Assembly: GCF_026248685.1 (NCBI RefSeq)
Contig: NZ_CP111036.1
Span: 1,054,001-1,118,000 of the forward strand
Length of the DNA: 64,000 bases
Direction of reading: 5' to 3'
DNA from: Haladaptatus caseinilyticus
GTDB taxonomy: Archaea > Halobacteriota > Halobacteria > Halobacteriales > Haladaptataceae
A program made the position numbers and the translations under genes. How positions within the stretch are numbered: the stretch's first letter is position 1; each line of letters opens with the position of its first letter. Under the pieces are notes generated by a model that was not told where the DNA came from, made no database searches, and saw nothing but the letters and a program-made list of their open reading frames with translations. This document shows, in pieces, positions 45,676-55,014 of the stretch.

Positions 45676-47490
45676 ATGGGGGGACACGAAAGACTTCGAT
45701 TAGAGGGAGTGCTGGGTACTGCGCTCAGGAGCGTGCGGTCCGAACTACGAATCGCGTGCGTCGTGGGCGTCGTTGGGTTCTTGGGAACGTTTTACGCCCT
45801 CCGACTGTTCATCTGGCCCGAATTGGAGGGACAACTGCTCGGGACGAACGCCGTCGTCGTCGCGGTCACGCCATTCGACGTCGTCCTCCTGCAAGCGAAA
45901 ATCGGAGCCATCGTCGGGGTGCTGTTCGCCGGTGGGTGGATTGTGTATCGCTCCCGCGATCGTCTCGTCGCACGAGGGGTCAGGATTCCAGGACGGCGGC
46001 GAACACACCTGCTCGTCGGGATGCTTGCTATCGGTCTGTTCGTCGGCGGCGTCGTATACGCTTACGTCGTTTTTCTTCCGCTCCTGTTCGGTTTTCTCAT
46101 CGGCAACGCGGTAACGGCGGGTTTTCAGCCGACGTACTCCATCGTGGAGTGGACGCAGTTCGTTTTCCTGTTGACACTCGTCTTGGGCTTGACTGCCGAA
46201 CTCCCGTTGATTATGGGCGGGTTGGTGTACGCCGATATCGTCTCACCGGACCTGTTTCGGGACTATTGGCGACACGCGATCTTCGCCATCGTCGTCATCA
46301 GTTCGATGGTGAATGGGTCGCCAGACCCGTTTTCGATGTCGCTCGTGGCCATTCCGATGACGGCGCTCTACTTCGTCGGGGTCGGCACCGCGAGGGTCAT
46401 CGACCGGGCTAGCGGCCGAAACGACACCCGTGACGGGTACCCGTCACAAATCGACCTCGTCGATCTCGATGCGAGCGGGATTCGCGCCGCGCCGCCCGAG
46501 GCTTTCGCCGATATCACCGAACACAAAGCGCTCGAACTCGCGGACAAAGCACTCGATTCGGGCGATTCCGAATCGGCGGAAGCGATTCTCGACCGGTTCG
46601 ACGAACGCGACGAACGAGTCGCGAACGATTCGCAGAACGAAATCGAGGGAGATATGTCAGGAACGGTCGAGCGAACCGCGAGCAGAATGGCAGCGGCGTT
46701 CGCCGAGGAGGAGACGACGGAGGACGACATCGGCGGCTACTACTACGACCTGCGGTTCGTGATTGGGAGTCTCAGAAGCAAATCCTTCCGCATCATCGGC
46801 GTCTTCATGGCCGTCGTCGCACTGGTGTTCACCTACCTCTATCAGGGTGGAATCGGGGATATCAAACGCGATTTCCTGATTCACCTTCCAGCAGGGACGC
46901 CGACGAGCGACGTGAACATCGTCCTTCTCCATCCGGTCGAAGCGCTCGCGTTCGAGATGAAGGTCAGCCTGCTGGTCGGCGTCGTCGCCGTCCTTCCACT
47001 CGTGCTCTATTATGCGTGGCCAGCCATCGAAACACGTGAGTTGGCGCGTGCCAACCGCAACGTGTTCTTCGTCTGGGCGGGCGTACTATCGTTCGGACTC
47101 CTCGGTGGGAGTTTCGTCGGCTATCGATTCGTCGCGCCGAGCGTGATTTCCTACCTCGTCGCTGATGCGCTCGCGGCGAATATGATCATCGCGTATCGCA
47201 CTGCCGCGTTCTTTTGGCTCGTCTTCGCCACGACGGTCGGTATCGGCCTTTGGATCGAAGTACCGGTGACGATGTTGTTGTTCCACCACAGCGGTGTCGT
47301 CCGATACCGAACGATGCGAACGTACTGGCGACAGGTCGCCGTCGGCGTGTTGGTCGCAACGTCGCTGCTGCCGGGTGGCGTGTTACTAATGGTCGCTGTC
47401 GGAACCACAATCATGCTGGCGTATGGCGTCGGCCTCGGAATCCTCTGGATCGATTCGCTTGGCGAGCGGTTGGTTCGTGCAACCACCTAA
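45676..47490 (+). CDS. Tandem-fused twin-arginine translocase subunit TatC (TatCt type)
   Basis: This 604-residue membrane protein comprises two TatC-like units. The first spans about residues 1-240 and the second about 355-600, joined by an acidic cytoplasmic linker. The second opens with GGYYYDLRFVIGSLRSKSFR. Each unit has about six hydrophobic helices. It receives folded precursors with RR leaders, of which this window encodes at least three (lipoprotein hydrolase, amylase, superoxide dismutase). In the haloarchaea I know, tatCo sits nearby; none is visible here. It is somewhat shorter than the usual fused protein. Confidence 0.88.
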   Translation: MGGHERLRLEGVLGTALRSVRSELRIACVVGVVGFLGTFYALRLFIWPELEGQLLGTNAVVVAVTPFDVVLLQAKIGAIVGVLFAGGWIVYRSRDRLVARGVRIPGRRRTHLLVGMLAIGLFVGGVVYAYVVFLPLLFGFLIGNAVTAGFQPTYSIVEWTQFVFLLTLVLGLTAELPLIMGGLVYADIVSPDLFRDYWRHAIFAIVVISSMVNGSPDPFSMSLVAIPMTALYFVGVGTARVIDRASGRNDTRDGYPSQIDLVDLDASGIRAAPPEAFADITEHKALELADKALDSGDSESAEAILDRFDERDERVANDSQNEIEGDMSGTVERTASRMAAAFAEEETTEDDIGGYYYDLRFVIGSLRSKSFRIIGVFMAVVALVFTYLYQGGIGDIKRDFLIHLPAGTPTSDVNIVLLHPVEALAFEMKVSLLVGVVAVLPLVLYYAWPAIETRELARANRNVFFVWAGVLSFGLLGGSFVGYRFVAPSVISYLVADALAANMIIAYRTAAFFWLVFATTVGIGLWIEVPVTMLLFHHSGVVRYRTMRTYWRQVAVGVLVATSLLPGGVLLMVAVGTTIMLAYGVGLGILWIDSLGERLVRATT

Positions 47491-47541
47491 CCGCCGCCAT
47501 ATTCAGAAACCCATTTACCGGCAGACCCGGAACGAACGGGT

Positions 47542-49293
47542 ATGTTCCTGACGTTCAGGGAGGAAGTCGAGACCGCCCTTCACGAGGCGCTCTCTTCGCT
47601 TTCGCTCCCGACCGACGACCTCGGAATCGAAACGCCACCAGAAGGCGTAGATGCCGTTCTCGCCTCTAGCGCGGCGTTCCGACTCGCCGGGGAAGTTGGC
47701 GCACCGCCACCGAAAGTCGCGGTCGATATCGCGGACGAAATAGACGCCAGCGAGTTCGCATACATCGCCGACGCGTCACCACAGGGTCCCTACGTCAACT
47801 TCCTTCCGAGCAGTGCGTACTACGACGAGGCGGTTACCTCGGGGCAGGACGACGAGTACGGTCGCCTCGAACCGAGCGGTGAGAGCGTCGTGGTCGAACA
47901 CACCAGCGCGAATCCGACCGGTCCGGTTCACGTCGGACGCGCCCGCAACCCGATTACGGGCGACGCTATCGCTCGAATTCTCGATTTCGCTGGCCACGAC
48001 GTCGAGCGTCACTACTACGTCAACGACGCTGGCAGACAGATTGCCGTGTTCACCTGGGCCTACGAAACATTCGACGAGGAGGACCTACCGGAACCGGAAC
48101 GCGAACGCGCCGATTACGACCTTGTGCGCTACTACCGCAAAGGAAATGCCTACCTCGAAGAGGCAGACCCCGAGGACGTGGACGAGGCTGAAACCGAGAT
48201 TCAAACCATCCTACAGGGACTCGAAGCGAGTGACGAGGCGACCTACGAGCGTGTCAGCGAAGTAGTCGATACGGTCCTCTCCGGAATGCGCGTCACGTTG
48301 GACCGCCTTCCGGCGGAGTTCGACGAATTCGTCAAAGAGACGCAGTTCATGTTCGATGGGAGCACCGACGACGTCGTCGAGCGCCTCAAGGAGAGCGAAC
48401 ACTCGGTGTACGAGGAAGACGCGTGGCAACTCGACCTCTCCGAATTCGGCTTCGAGAAGAACCTCGTCTTCCTCCGCTCGGACGACACGAGCCTCTACAC
48501 GACCCGTGATTTGGCGCATCACGAATGGAAGTTGGACAACTACGACCGTGCCGTGACGGTCATCGGCGAGGATCACAAACTCCAAGCCGAGCAACTCGCG
48601 CAGGCGCTCGAACTCCTCGGTAACGACACCGAGAAACTGACCGCGTTCCACTATTCGTGGGTCAACCTCCCCGAGGGGGGCATGAGCACCCGCAAAGGAA
48701 CGGGTATCGACATGGACGACCTGCTGGACGAGGCCGAAAAACGCGCCAGGGAAGAGGTCGAAAAGCGGATAGATACTCGCATCCGCGACGACGATCTCAC
48801 GGAGGGGGACATCGACCGTATCGCAAGACAGGTCGGAATCGGCGCGGTTCGTTACGACATCATCTCGAAACAGCCGACCAAGACGATTACGTTCGAGTGG
48901 GAACGTGCACTGGATTTCGAAGCCCAGAGCGCCCCGTACGTACAGTACGTTCACGCACGCTGCTGTGGAATCATCGAAGAGGCGGGTGGAGAAGTTCCGA
49001 CGGACATCGATCCATCGCTTCTCGACAGCGACGCGGAGCAGGAACTCATCGAAGTCATCGCACGCTTCCCGCACGTCATCGAGGAGGCCGCAGACGACCT
49101 CGAACCCCACGCTGTCGCCACCTACACTCGCCAGTTCGCGGAGACGTTCAACACGTTCTATCGCGAATGCCCCGTCCTCACGGCGGATGACGACGACCTG
49201 CGCGATTCACGTCTCGCGCTTGTAGCCGCGTCAAAGCACACCATCGCGAACGCGCTGAACGTCATCGGCATCGAAGCACCGGAGTCGATGTAG
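47542..49293 (+). CDS. argS: Arginyl-tRNA synthetase
   Basis: This class I synthetase charges tRNA-Arg. The 583-residue protein contains the N-terminal Add1 domain, the HIGH-like signature [17 protein letters not shown], a KMSKS-like [13 protein letters not shown], and the C-terminal DALR anticodon-binding domain ([20 protein letters not shown]...). The start [20 protein letters not shown] is typical of haloarchaea. Its length is normal. Confidence 0.96.
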   Translation: MFLTFREEVETALHEALSSLSLPTDDLGIETPPEGVDAVLASSAAFRLAGEVGAPPPKVAVDIADEIDASEFAYIADASPQGPYVNFLPSSAYYDEAVTSGQDDEYGRLEPSGESVVVEHTSANPTGPVHVGRARNPITGDAIARILDFAGHDVERHYYVNDAGRQIAVFTWAYETFDEEDLPEPERERADYDLVRYYRKGNAYLEEADPEDVDEAETEIQTILQGLEASDEATYERVSEVVDTVLSGMRVTLDRLPAEFDEFVKETQFMFDGSTDDVVERLKESEHSVYEEDAWQLDLSEFGFEKNLVFLRSDDTSLYTTRDLAHHEWKLDNYDRAVTVIGEDHKLQAEQLAQALELLGNDTEKLTAFHYSWVNLPEGGMSTRKGTGIDMDDLLDEAEKRAREEVEKRIDTRIRDDDLTEGDIDRIARQVGIGAVRYDIISKQPTKTITFEWERALDFEAQSAPYVQYVHARCCGIIEEAGGEVPTDIDPSLLDSDAEQELIEVIARFPHVIEEAADDLEPHAVATYTRQFAETFNTFYRECPVLTADDDDLRDSRLALVAASKHTIANALNVIGIEAPESM

Positions 49294-49301
49294 AGAAATC
49301 G

Positions 49302-49415
49302 GAGGCTCACGAACAACTCACCGCCGACGAAGAGTATCGCGCCAGCCCCAAGACCGAGTGCGAGCAGTATGAACAGCACTATCCACCAGAACGGAACCGA
49401 ACCCTCATCCGCCAT
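49302..49415 (-). CDS. Possible one-helix membrane mini-protein (uncertain end)
   Basis: Starting at 49415, the frame reads MADEGSVPFWWIVLFILLAL and continues with a Gly/Ala-rich hydrophobic helix, a plausible small membrane protein of about 35-40 residues. The frame does not stop until 49158, inside argS on the opposite strand, so the true end is unclear; the coordinates here cover only the plausible part. It lies 43 bases after the MinD-like gene. Confidence 0.3.
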
Positions 49416-49458
49416 TCCACCTTCGTAAATCACGCCGGATCACTTGGGTGTTGTCGCG

Positions 49459-50949
49459 TTATCGGAACAGGGAACCGATGCGGCCGAACAATCCGTTCGT
49501 TTCGTTCCCTTCGGAGCCGTCTTCCTCGTCGATTTCGTCAGTGTCCAACTCCGGTCGGACCGGTTCATTTTGGAACGGAACCGCGTCGATATCCTCGTCT
49601 CTCTCCGGTTCGGCTTCGACGATTTCGTCCGGTAGGTCCGGAGACCCGTCCACAGCCGATTTTCCATCGTTCGCTGATACCTCAGCGGCCGTCAGTTCCC
49701 CATCAGTCGTCGATTTTTCGGGACGTTCGATCGAGTCGGGGATGGCAGTATCGGATTCGGTCGTTTCCGTGTCAGCTTCGGTCGAAGCCACGGTCATTGA
49801 GGCCGATTCCGCGGAATCGGCCTCACCCGAATCATCGCTGTCTGAGGACGGACTGACCGCAGCATTTGTATCGGGGTCAACAGGAGCAGTGAGGGGTTCG
49901 TCTTCCGGAGCCGCATCCAACTCGTCGAAGCTCGTTTCGAACGCCGGTTCATCACCGTTAGCGCCATCAGGCGTTGATTCAACGGTCGCGGGGGCATCGT
50001 TTGGCACCGCCTCGACGGTCGGTTCACCGTCATCGGAGGTGTCGTCAGTTTTGATGACGCGTCTATCGATAAGATCGTGAACGGGGTCGGGGTCAGGGAT
50101 GTCGGAATCAGTATCCGTCCCGTCGGCTTCGGCATCGGATTGCACACGGTCCGGGTCGGATTCTACTTGTGTCGAGTCATCGTCAACGAACATGGATTCC
50201 GAAGATTTCGTCGGGTTCGGTTCGCCGGAAAGCTCCGGCGTATCCGTCTCGCCAGTGAGGATATCGGCAAGTTCGCGATAGGCAGTCGCGGCGGAGGCAT
50301 TCGGCGCGAACACGGCGAGCGGTCTACCCGCGTCGATTCCCAACGGAACCGTCTCGTCGTCGGGAACGACGGTGAGAACGTCGGTATCGAGCGTGCCCTC
50401 CACGTCGTTCGCATTCAGAATATCGTTGCTTCGCTGCGTGAGCACCGCACCGCGGACGGTACCATCGACACGTGCTGTGAGCTCCGCGGTTTTGGCGGTG
50501 TCGCGCACTGCAGCGACATCCGGCGTCGTGACGAGGAGAACGCGGTCCGCGAGCGAAAGGGGAAGAATAGTGTCGTAACTGATTCCCGCGCCAGTATCGA
50601 GCAAGACGTACTCGTACGTCTCACGAAGCTGGGCGACGACCTGCTGCAGTTTCGCCGTCTGCGATTGGGCGAAGGCGTGAATATCGGTGCTGCTCGGAAG
50701 TACATCGATATTCCCCGGTGCATCGTAAATCGCCTCCTCGACAGCTGCTTCGCCCGCGAGCACCTCGTGGAGGGTCGAACCAGCCGGGTCGAAGTCGAGA
50801 TATCCTTCGACGTTCGCCATCCCGAGGTCGGTGTCCACGACGATGACCTCATGCTCTGCCGCCGCGAGCATCGCGCCGAGATTGATTGCGGTCGTCGTCT
50901 TTCCCACACCTCCTTTTCCGCTAGCAACCGCGTATACTGTCCCAGTCAT
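49459..50949 (-). CDS. MinD-like ATPase with long acidic C-terminal extension
   Basis: This 496-residue protein has an N-terminal MinD/ParA ATPase (deviant Walker A GKGGVGKTTTAINL at residues 10-23, DTDLGMANVEGYLDFD, LLDTGAGISYDT). Residues from about 235 to 480 are a long disordered acidic tail rich in Asp, Glu, Ser and Thr. The very end, NGLFGRIGSLFR, is a short amphipathic basic helix like bacterial MinD membrane-targeting tips. The extended layout resembles Haloferax MinD4, which positions motility and chemosensory complexes at the pole. GTTTATATAC lies about 35 bases upstream. Confidence 0.85.
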   Translation of the reverse strand: MTGTVYAVASGKGGVGKTTTAINLGAMLAAAEHEVIVVDTDLGMANVEGYLDFDPAGSTLHEVLAGEAAVEEAIYDAPGNIDVLPSSTDIHAFAQSQTAKLQQVVAQLRETYEYVLLDTGAGISYDTILPLSLADRVLLVTTPDVAAVRDTAKTAELTARVDGTVRGAVLTQRSNDILNANDVEGTLDTDVLTVVPDDETVPLGIDAGRPLAVFAPNASAATAYRELADILTGETDTPELSGEPNPTKSSESMFVDDDSTQVESDPDRVQSDAEADGTDTDSDIPDPDPVHDLIDRRVIKTDDTSDDGEPTVEAVPNDAPATVESTPDGANGDEPAFETSFDELDAAPEDEPLTAPVDPDTNAAVSPSSDSDDSGEADSAESASMTVASTEADTETTESDTAIPDSIERPEKSTTDGELTAAEVSANDGKSAVDGSPDLPDEIVEAEPERDEDIDAVPFQNEPVRPELDTDEIDEEDGSEGNETNGLFGRIGSLFR

Positions 50950-51226
50950 GGTTGTTACGTCAAACCGAACAATAGCACGTATATAAACCTAGTCCGTTGG
51001 CGGGACGAAACTATCGCGCCTTACGATCGACCAACTACTCGGAGCACAATGATAATGGAACGGCACGGTCATGACTGGATACGTGAACGGTCTCCCATCC
51101 GGCGCCGTACTGCTTCCTATCGACTTTCAACGAAGGTTGTACTGGCCACTTTTGCAATAGACTTCAAAAGATCGAGCGTACTGGAACTGGACGACTCGCC
51201 GGAACGGGCAGCGATGAGGAGAGTCG
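50950..51226. other. Intergenic region between MinD-like and superoxide dismutase genes
   Basis: The left end carries the TATA box of the MinD-like gene (TTTATATA on the minus strand, about 50982-50989). The remainder has no halophile-like ORF, hairpin or RNA gene that I can recognise. Confidence 0.5.
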
Positions 51227-51985
51227 TCAGCAGTCGTCGAAGACGTTCGCGTTCCGAGCCGTCTCGTACCGCTTTGCAACGCTGTCCCAGTCTACGACGC
51301 TCCAGAAGTTATCGACGTAGTCGCCGCGTTTGTTCTCGTACTGGAGATAGTAAGCGTGTTCCCAAACGTCCAGAACGAGAAGGGGTGTCGAGCCTTGAAC
51401 TGCGATATCGTTGTGGTTTTCGGCCTGAATGACCATCGGCTCGTTCGAAATGTGGTCGAAGACCAGCATACCCCAACCGGAGCCTTCGACGTTTTTGGCT
51501 GCTGCGGAGAAATCCTCCTTGAATCCCTCGAAGGATCCGAAATGCTCGTCGATGGCGTCGGCGAGTTCACCGTTCGGTTTTCCGCCACCGTCCGGTGACA
51601 TACTCTTCCAGAACACGGAGTGATTGACGTGCCCCGATAGGTTAAACGAAAGATCGCGTTTGACTGCTTTTACGTCGTCGAAATTCCCCGACTGTCGCAT
51701 TTCCGCTAGCGATTCGAGCGCAGCGTTCGCACCATCGACGTAGCCTTGATGATGCTTGTCGTGGTGTAATCGCATTATTTTCGCATCGATGGTCGGTTCC
51801 AATGCATCGTACTCGTACGGGAGCGGGGGAAGTTCGTACGTCATGGTCGTGGTAGTAGTTTCGTCGTTTGCGATTGCGGTCGGCGTGCTAATACCGACGA
51901 TTCCGGCGGTAAGACCGGTCATTTGGAGGAACGACCGGCGCGTTGAGGCCGTGGGCGGCGTCGTCGGTTCGTTTCTGTTGATCAT
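51227..51985 (-). CDS. sod: Tat-exported Fe/Mn superoxide dismutase
   Basis: This enzyme dismutates superoxide. Of 252 residues, the first 47 form a Tat leader (STRRSFLQMTGLTAGIVGIS..., likely cleaved at AIA-N around residue 39). From Met48 the mature enzyme reads MTYELPPLPYEYDALEP, the usual start of cytosolic haloarchaeal superoxide dismutase. Metal ligands are in LHHDKHHQGYV, HVNHSVFW and LDVWEHAYYLQYENKRGDYV. Most haloarchaeal enzymes lack an export signal. ATTTTATA (minus strand, 52002-52009) is the likely TATA box. Confidence 0.93.
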   Translation of the reverse strand: MINRNEPTTPPTASTRRSFLQMTGLTAGIVGISTPTAIANDETTTTTMTYELPPLPYEYDALEPTIDAKIMRLHHDKHHQGYVDGANAALESLAEMRQSGNFDDVKAVKRDLSFNLSGHVNHSVFWKSMSPDGGGKPNGELADAIDEHFGSFEGFKEDFSAAAKNVEGSGWGMLVFDHISNEPMVIQAENHNDIAVQGSTPLLVLDVWEHAYYLQYENKRGDYVDNFWSVVDWDSVAKRYETARNANVFDDC

Positions 51986-52000
51986 ATTCTATACCACAAT

Positions 52001-52012
52001 TATAAAATATTA
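52001..52012 (-). promoter_or_regulatory. TATA region of the superoxide dismutase gene
   Basis: The AT block ATTTTATAATTG (minus strand) lies 20-30 bases before the ATG at 51985 and precedes a short or absent leader. Confidence 0.5.
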
Positions 52013-52116
52013 AATCAAGCAGTAAAAGATAATTGGCCGATTCGAAAATAGGTTTGTCAGCAAAGACGATGGGAGGTCAAAGGGTACTTACCGATTGAGG
52101 CGGCTAGATGGGAGTA

Positions 52117-53358
52117 ATGAGCCAGCAGGAGGAAGGACAGTCCGACAGGAAAAAATACGAGTTCCAGAAGGTCATCGAGGACCTAAAACAGTACGAAGGC
52201 TCTGGGACACAACTCGTCACCATCTACATTCCATCGGACAAGCAAATCAGCGACGTGGTCGCGCACGTTACACAGGAGCACAGCGAAGCGAGCAACATCA
52301 AGTCGAAACAAACGCGAACGAACGTTCAGGACGCACTAACGTCCATCAAAGACAGGCTTCGCTACTACGATACGTTCCCGCCGGACAACGGTCTCGTTCT
52401 CTTCAGTGGGGCGATCAACTCCGGCGGCGGCCAGACCGAGATGGTCACCAAAGCGCTGGAAGACCCCCCAGAACCGGTGCAATCGTTCCGGTACCACTGC
52501 GACTCGGCGTTCCTCACGGAACCGCTAGAGGAGATGCTCGGCGACAAGGGACTGTACGGTCTCGTCGTGCTCGACCGACGAGAGGCCAACGTCGGTTGGC
52601 TGAAGGGCAAACGGGTCGAACCCGTCAAATCCGCATCGTCGCTCGTGCCAGGGAAGCAGAGAAAAGGTGGGCAGTCCGCCCAGCGTTTCGCCCGCCTTCG
52701 ATTGGAAGCGATCGATAACTTCTATCAGGAAGTCGCGGGAATGGCGAACGACCTGTTCGTTCCAAAGCGCCACGAGATGGACGGCGTCCTCGTCGGCGGC
52801 CCATCGCCGACCAAGGACGAATTCCTCGACGGGGATTATCTCCATCACGAACTTCGGGACATGGTTCTCGGAAAGTTCGACGTGTCCTACACCGACGAAT
52901 CCGGGCTCTATGACATCGTAGACGCCGCATCGGACACGCTTGCCGATGCCGAGGTAATGAAGGACAAACAGGAGATGGAGACGTTCTTCAAGGAGCTCAA
53001 CGAGGGCGACCTCGCCACGTACGGGTTCGAGCCGACGCGCAGAAACCTCGTGATGGGTGCTGTTGACCGCCTCCTCCTTTCCGAAGACCTTCGCAGGGAC
53101 GTGGTCGTCTACGACTGTGGCGACAAGGAGGAGTACGAGTTCATCGACCGGCGAAAGAACACGCCGGAACACACCTGCGGTGACGGTTCGGAGGCCGAGA
53201 TGGTGGAACGAGAGGACGCCATCGAATACCTGATGACCATCGCCGAACAGCGCGGCACGGAAACCAAGTTCATCAGTACGGACTTCGAGAAAGGCGAACA
53301 GCTGTTGAACGCCTTCGGTGGCGTCGCTGGCATCCTGCGATATTCGACCGGCGTCTAA
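52117..53358 (+). CDS. prf1: Peptide chain release factor aRF1
   Basis: This protein recognises all three stop codons and triggers peptide release. The 413-residue protein has the NIKS motif (SNIKSKQTRTNVQDAL, near residue 60) for stop-codon reading and the GGQ motif (KQRKGGQSAQRFARLR, near residue 185) for hydrolysis. GTACTTA at 52084-52090 lies about 30 bases before the ATG at 52117, which supports this over an ATG nine bases upstream. Confidence 0.95.
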   Translation: MSQQEEGQSDRKKYEFQKVIEDLKQYEGSGTQLVTIYIPSDKQISDVVAHVTQEHSEASNIKSKQTRTNVQDALTSIKDRLRYYDTFPPDNGLVLFSGAINSGGGQTEMVTKALEDPPEPVQSFRYHCDSAFLTEPLEEMLGDKGLYGLVVLDRREANVGWLKGKRVEPVKSASSLVPGKQRKGGQSAQRFARLRLEAIDNFYQEVAGMANDLFVPKRHEMDGVLVGGPSPTKDEFLDGDYLHHELRDMVLGKFDVSYTDESGLYDIVDAASDTLADAEVMKDKQEMETFFKELNEGDLATYGFEPTRRNLVMGAVDRLLLSEDLRRDVVVYDCGDKEEYEFIDRRKNTPEHTCGDGSEAEMVEREDAIEYLMTIAEQRGTETKFISTDFEKGEQLLNAFGGVAGILRYSTGV

Positions 53359-53438
53359 CCCGACTACTGTCCTTCCGTTGCGGATTCGTTTTCGTCGTGT
53401 TTCGAGCGGACTTCTGGAAAAGAGAACCACGGAGTCGG

Positions 53439-54278
53439 CTATTCGTCGCCCGACTCCGTTCGTCCCTTTGGCATCGTGGAATGGTTCAGGGTAACGTCGA
53501 TATCCGGACGATCGCTCGGCATCGTCGAGAATCCCGTACTGACCTCCATATCCGGACGGTTTTCCGGCATCGTCGAACCGGCGGTGACGCTTTCGCTCGC
53601 GGACCCGCCTTCGCCACCCGACCCCAATTCGCTTGCTTCTATCTGCTGTTGTAGTCGGTCGCGGGCCGTCTCTATTTGTTCGCGGAAATCCTCCACGTTC
53701 TCCGCCAGCTGGGACTGAAGCTTTCCTTCGGTGGCCTCCGCGGCGATTTCGGACTGTTTGTCGGTCGTTTCGGCGAGTTCCGAATCCGCATCGTCTTCCC
53801 CACTACCGCCGCCGAGGGCGTCCGAGAACTCCTTGCTCTCCTCCCATATCTTCTGCATCTCCTCGGAACTCCAGAACTCGCGGAAATCGACGGTTTTCGC
53901 GAGCGCTTTGAGGTCGAGCGCCTTTCGAAGGTCACCACTCTCGACCGCTTCCGGAACGTTGGCGAGTTCGATGACGTTCGGTAACTCCGAAACGTCAACC
54001 GTCTCGAAGAACGCCTCCGCGTCGAACGAGTCGAAGACGTCTTCACCTTCGTCGAGAACCGTCCAGAGGTCGTCAGCCGTGGTGGTTACCTTGTCGAACG
54101 TTTCGGCGGATTCGAAGGCGGCTTCGAGTCGTCCGACGGACGTCCGAACGCGATCCGTGAACGCTTCGAGGGAGCTGTCGGCGTCGTCGTCCGCAGGTGG
54201 CTGTTCCGACCGCGAACTCTCGAAGTCCGCGAGCGACTGTGCTAACTCGTCTGTGAGGTCGTCGAATCGGTCGGGCAT
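53439..54278 (-). CDS. Acidic helical protein with C-terminal 16-residue repeats
   Basis: This 279-residue protein of unknown function is helical and coiled-coil rich through residues 1-215, with no signal or membrane segment. It ends in three copies of a 16-residue unit: STMPENRPDMEV, STMPSDRPDIDV and a degenerate STMPKGRTESG (residues 235-279). Start choice is uncertain: a TATA box at 54415-54424 places the predicted transcript start at an in-frame ATG at 54395, but the extra 39 residues are basic and unlike a halophile protein, so I prefer MPDRFDDLTDE at 54278. Confidence 0.7.
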   Translation of the reverse strand: MPDRFDDLTDELAQSLADFESSRSEQPPADDDADSSLEAFTDRVRTSVGRLEAAFESAETFDKVTTTADDLWTVLDEGEDVFDSFDAEAFFETVDVSELPNVIELANVPEAVESGDLRKALDLKALAKTVDFREFWSSEEMQKIWEESKEFSDALGGGSGEDDADSELAETTDKQSEIAAEATEGKLQSQLAENVEDFREQIETARDRLQQQIEASELGSGGEGGSASESVTAGSTMPENRPDMEVSTGFSTMPSDRPDIDVTLNHSTMPKGRTESGDE

Positions 54279-54414
54279 TGGAATCACGGGAGTTCGGAAA
54301 CTCACGAAAGCAGTTACGGACGACCGGAAGGTGTGTTGACGGTACCAACACGGTGTTCCGAGAACCCGGAGAGACTGTATCGGAGTCCTGTCCATACACA
54401 GTCCGAGAGACTAG

Positions 54415-54424
54415 CTTATAAATT
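54415..54424 (-). promoter_or_regulatory. TATA box upstream of the repeat protein gene
   Basis: AATTTATAAG on the minus strand. Predicted initiation is near 54393, about 115 bases before the preferred start codon, which implies a long leader if that start is right. Confidence 0.5.
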
Positions 54425-54488
54425 CACTCGCTGATATTGAAAGGGAGCGCCACAACCGGAATCGAGTATCGATTGTCAGTGTACGCCG

Positions 54489-54893
54489 TCAGGCAATCCC
54501 CGGAATTCGCTTGTACTGACGCCGGTAGACGAGAACGTACGTGACTGAAAGGGTACCTGCGAAGCAGGCAGGCACGAGGAGTGTTCGCGTAAACTGGTCG
54601 GGTGGTGCGAAAAAAGTCGTGACAACCGTCGCAGAGAGACTGCTGATTGCGAGCGTCTGCGCGATACGGTTTCCACGTGTCGGTGGTCGCTGTCGCTCGT
54701 GAAGGTGACGATACCTGATGAAGTAGTACAGTGCGGGGAGCCAGAAGAAAACGGACGAAATGCTCCAGAACGAAGGAAACGAACTTCCTCGAGCAGTGGC
54801 GTCGGAGTACACCCAGTAGTTCACCGAGAGAACCGTGACCACGTACATGGCGAGGGACACGAGATACACGGGAGGCAGGGAGGGCATGGACAT
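54489..54893 (-). CDS. Small four-helix membrane protein, unknown
   Basis: This 134-residue protein (MSMPSLPPVYLVSLAMYVVT...) has about four hydrophobic helices with short charged loops (HLHERQRPPTR) and no recognised motif. AAATACTTG (minus strand, about 54914-54922) may be its TATA box. It is divergent from ileS. Confidence 0.65.
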   Translation of the reverse strand: MSMPSLPPVYLVSLAMYVVTVLSVNYWVYSDATARGSSFPSFWSISSVFFWLPALYYFIRYRHLHERQRPPTRGNRIAQTLAISSLSATVVTTFFAPPDQFTRTLLVPACFAGTLSVTYVLVYRRQYKRIPGIA

Positions 54894-54985
54894 GAGTCCG
54901 TATTGATACTACAAGTATTTACCGTGGATTCGGTTCGAACCCATGCTACGCCACGGTGTACAGGCCAACTGCATAACCGAACCCA

Positions 54986-54993
54986 CTTTATTG
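54986..54993 (+). promoter_or_regulatory. TATA box of ileS
   Basis: CTTTATTG lies about 26 bases before the ATG at 55015 and supports that start over an upstream in-frame one. Confidence 0.5.
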
Positions 54994-55014
54994 TCGGGGG
55001 CACTCACATCGCAC

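Noticed and set aside
51001-51226. Decayed gene upstream of the superoxide dismutase region
   Set aside because: Short plus-strand peptides there are Arg/Ser-rich with no resemblance to any family I know.
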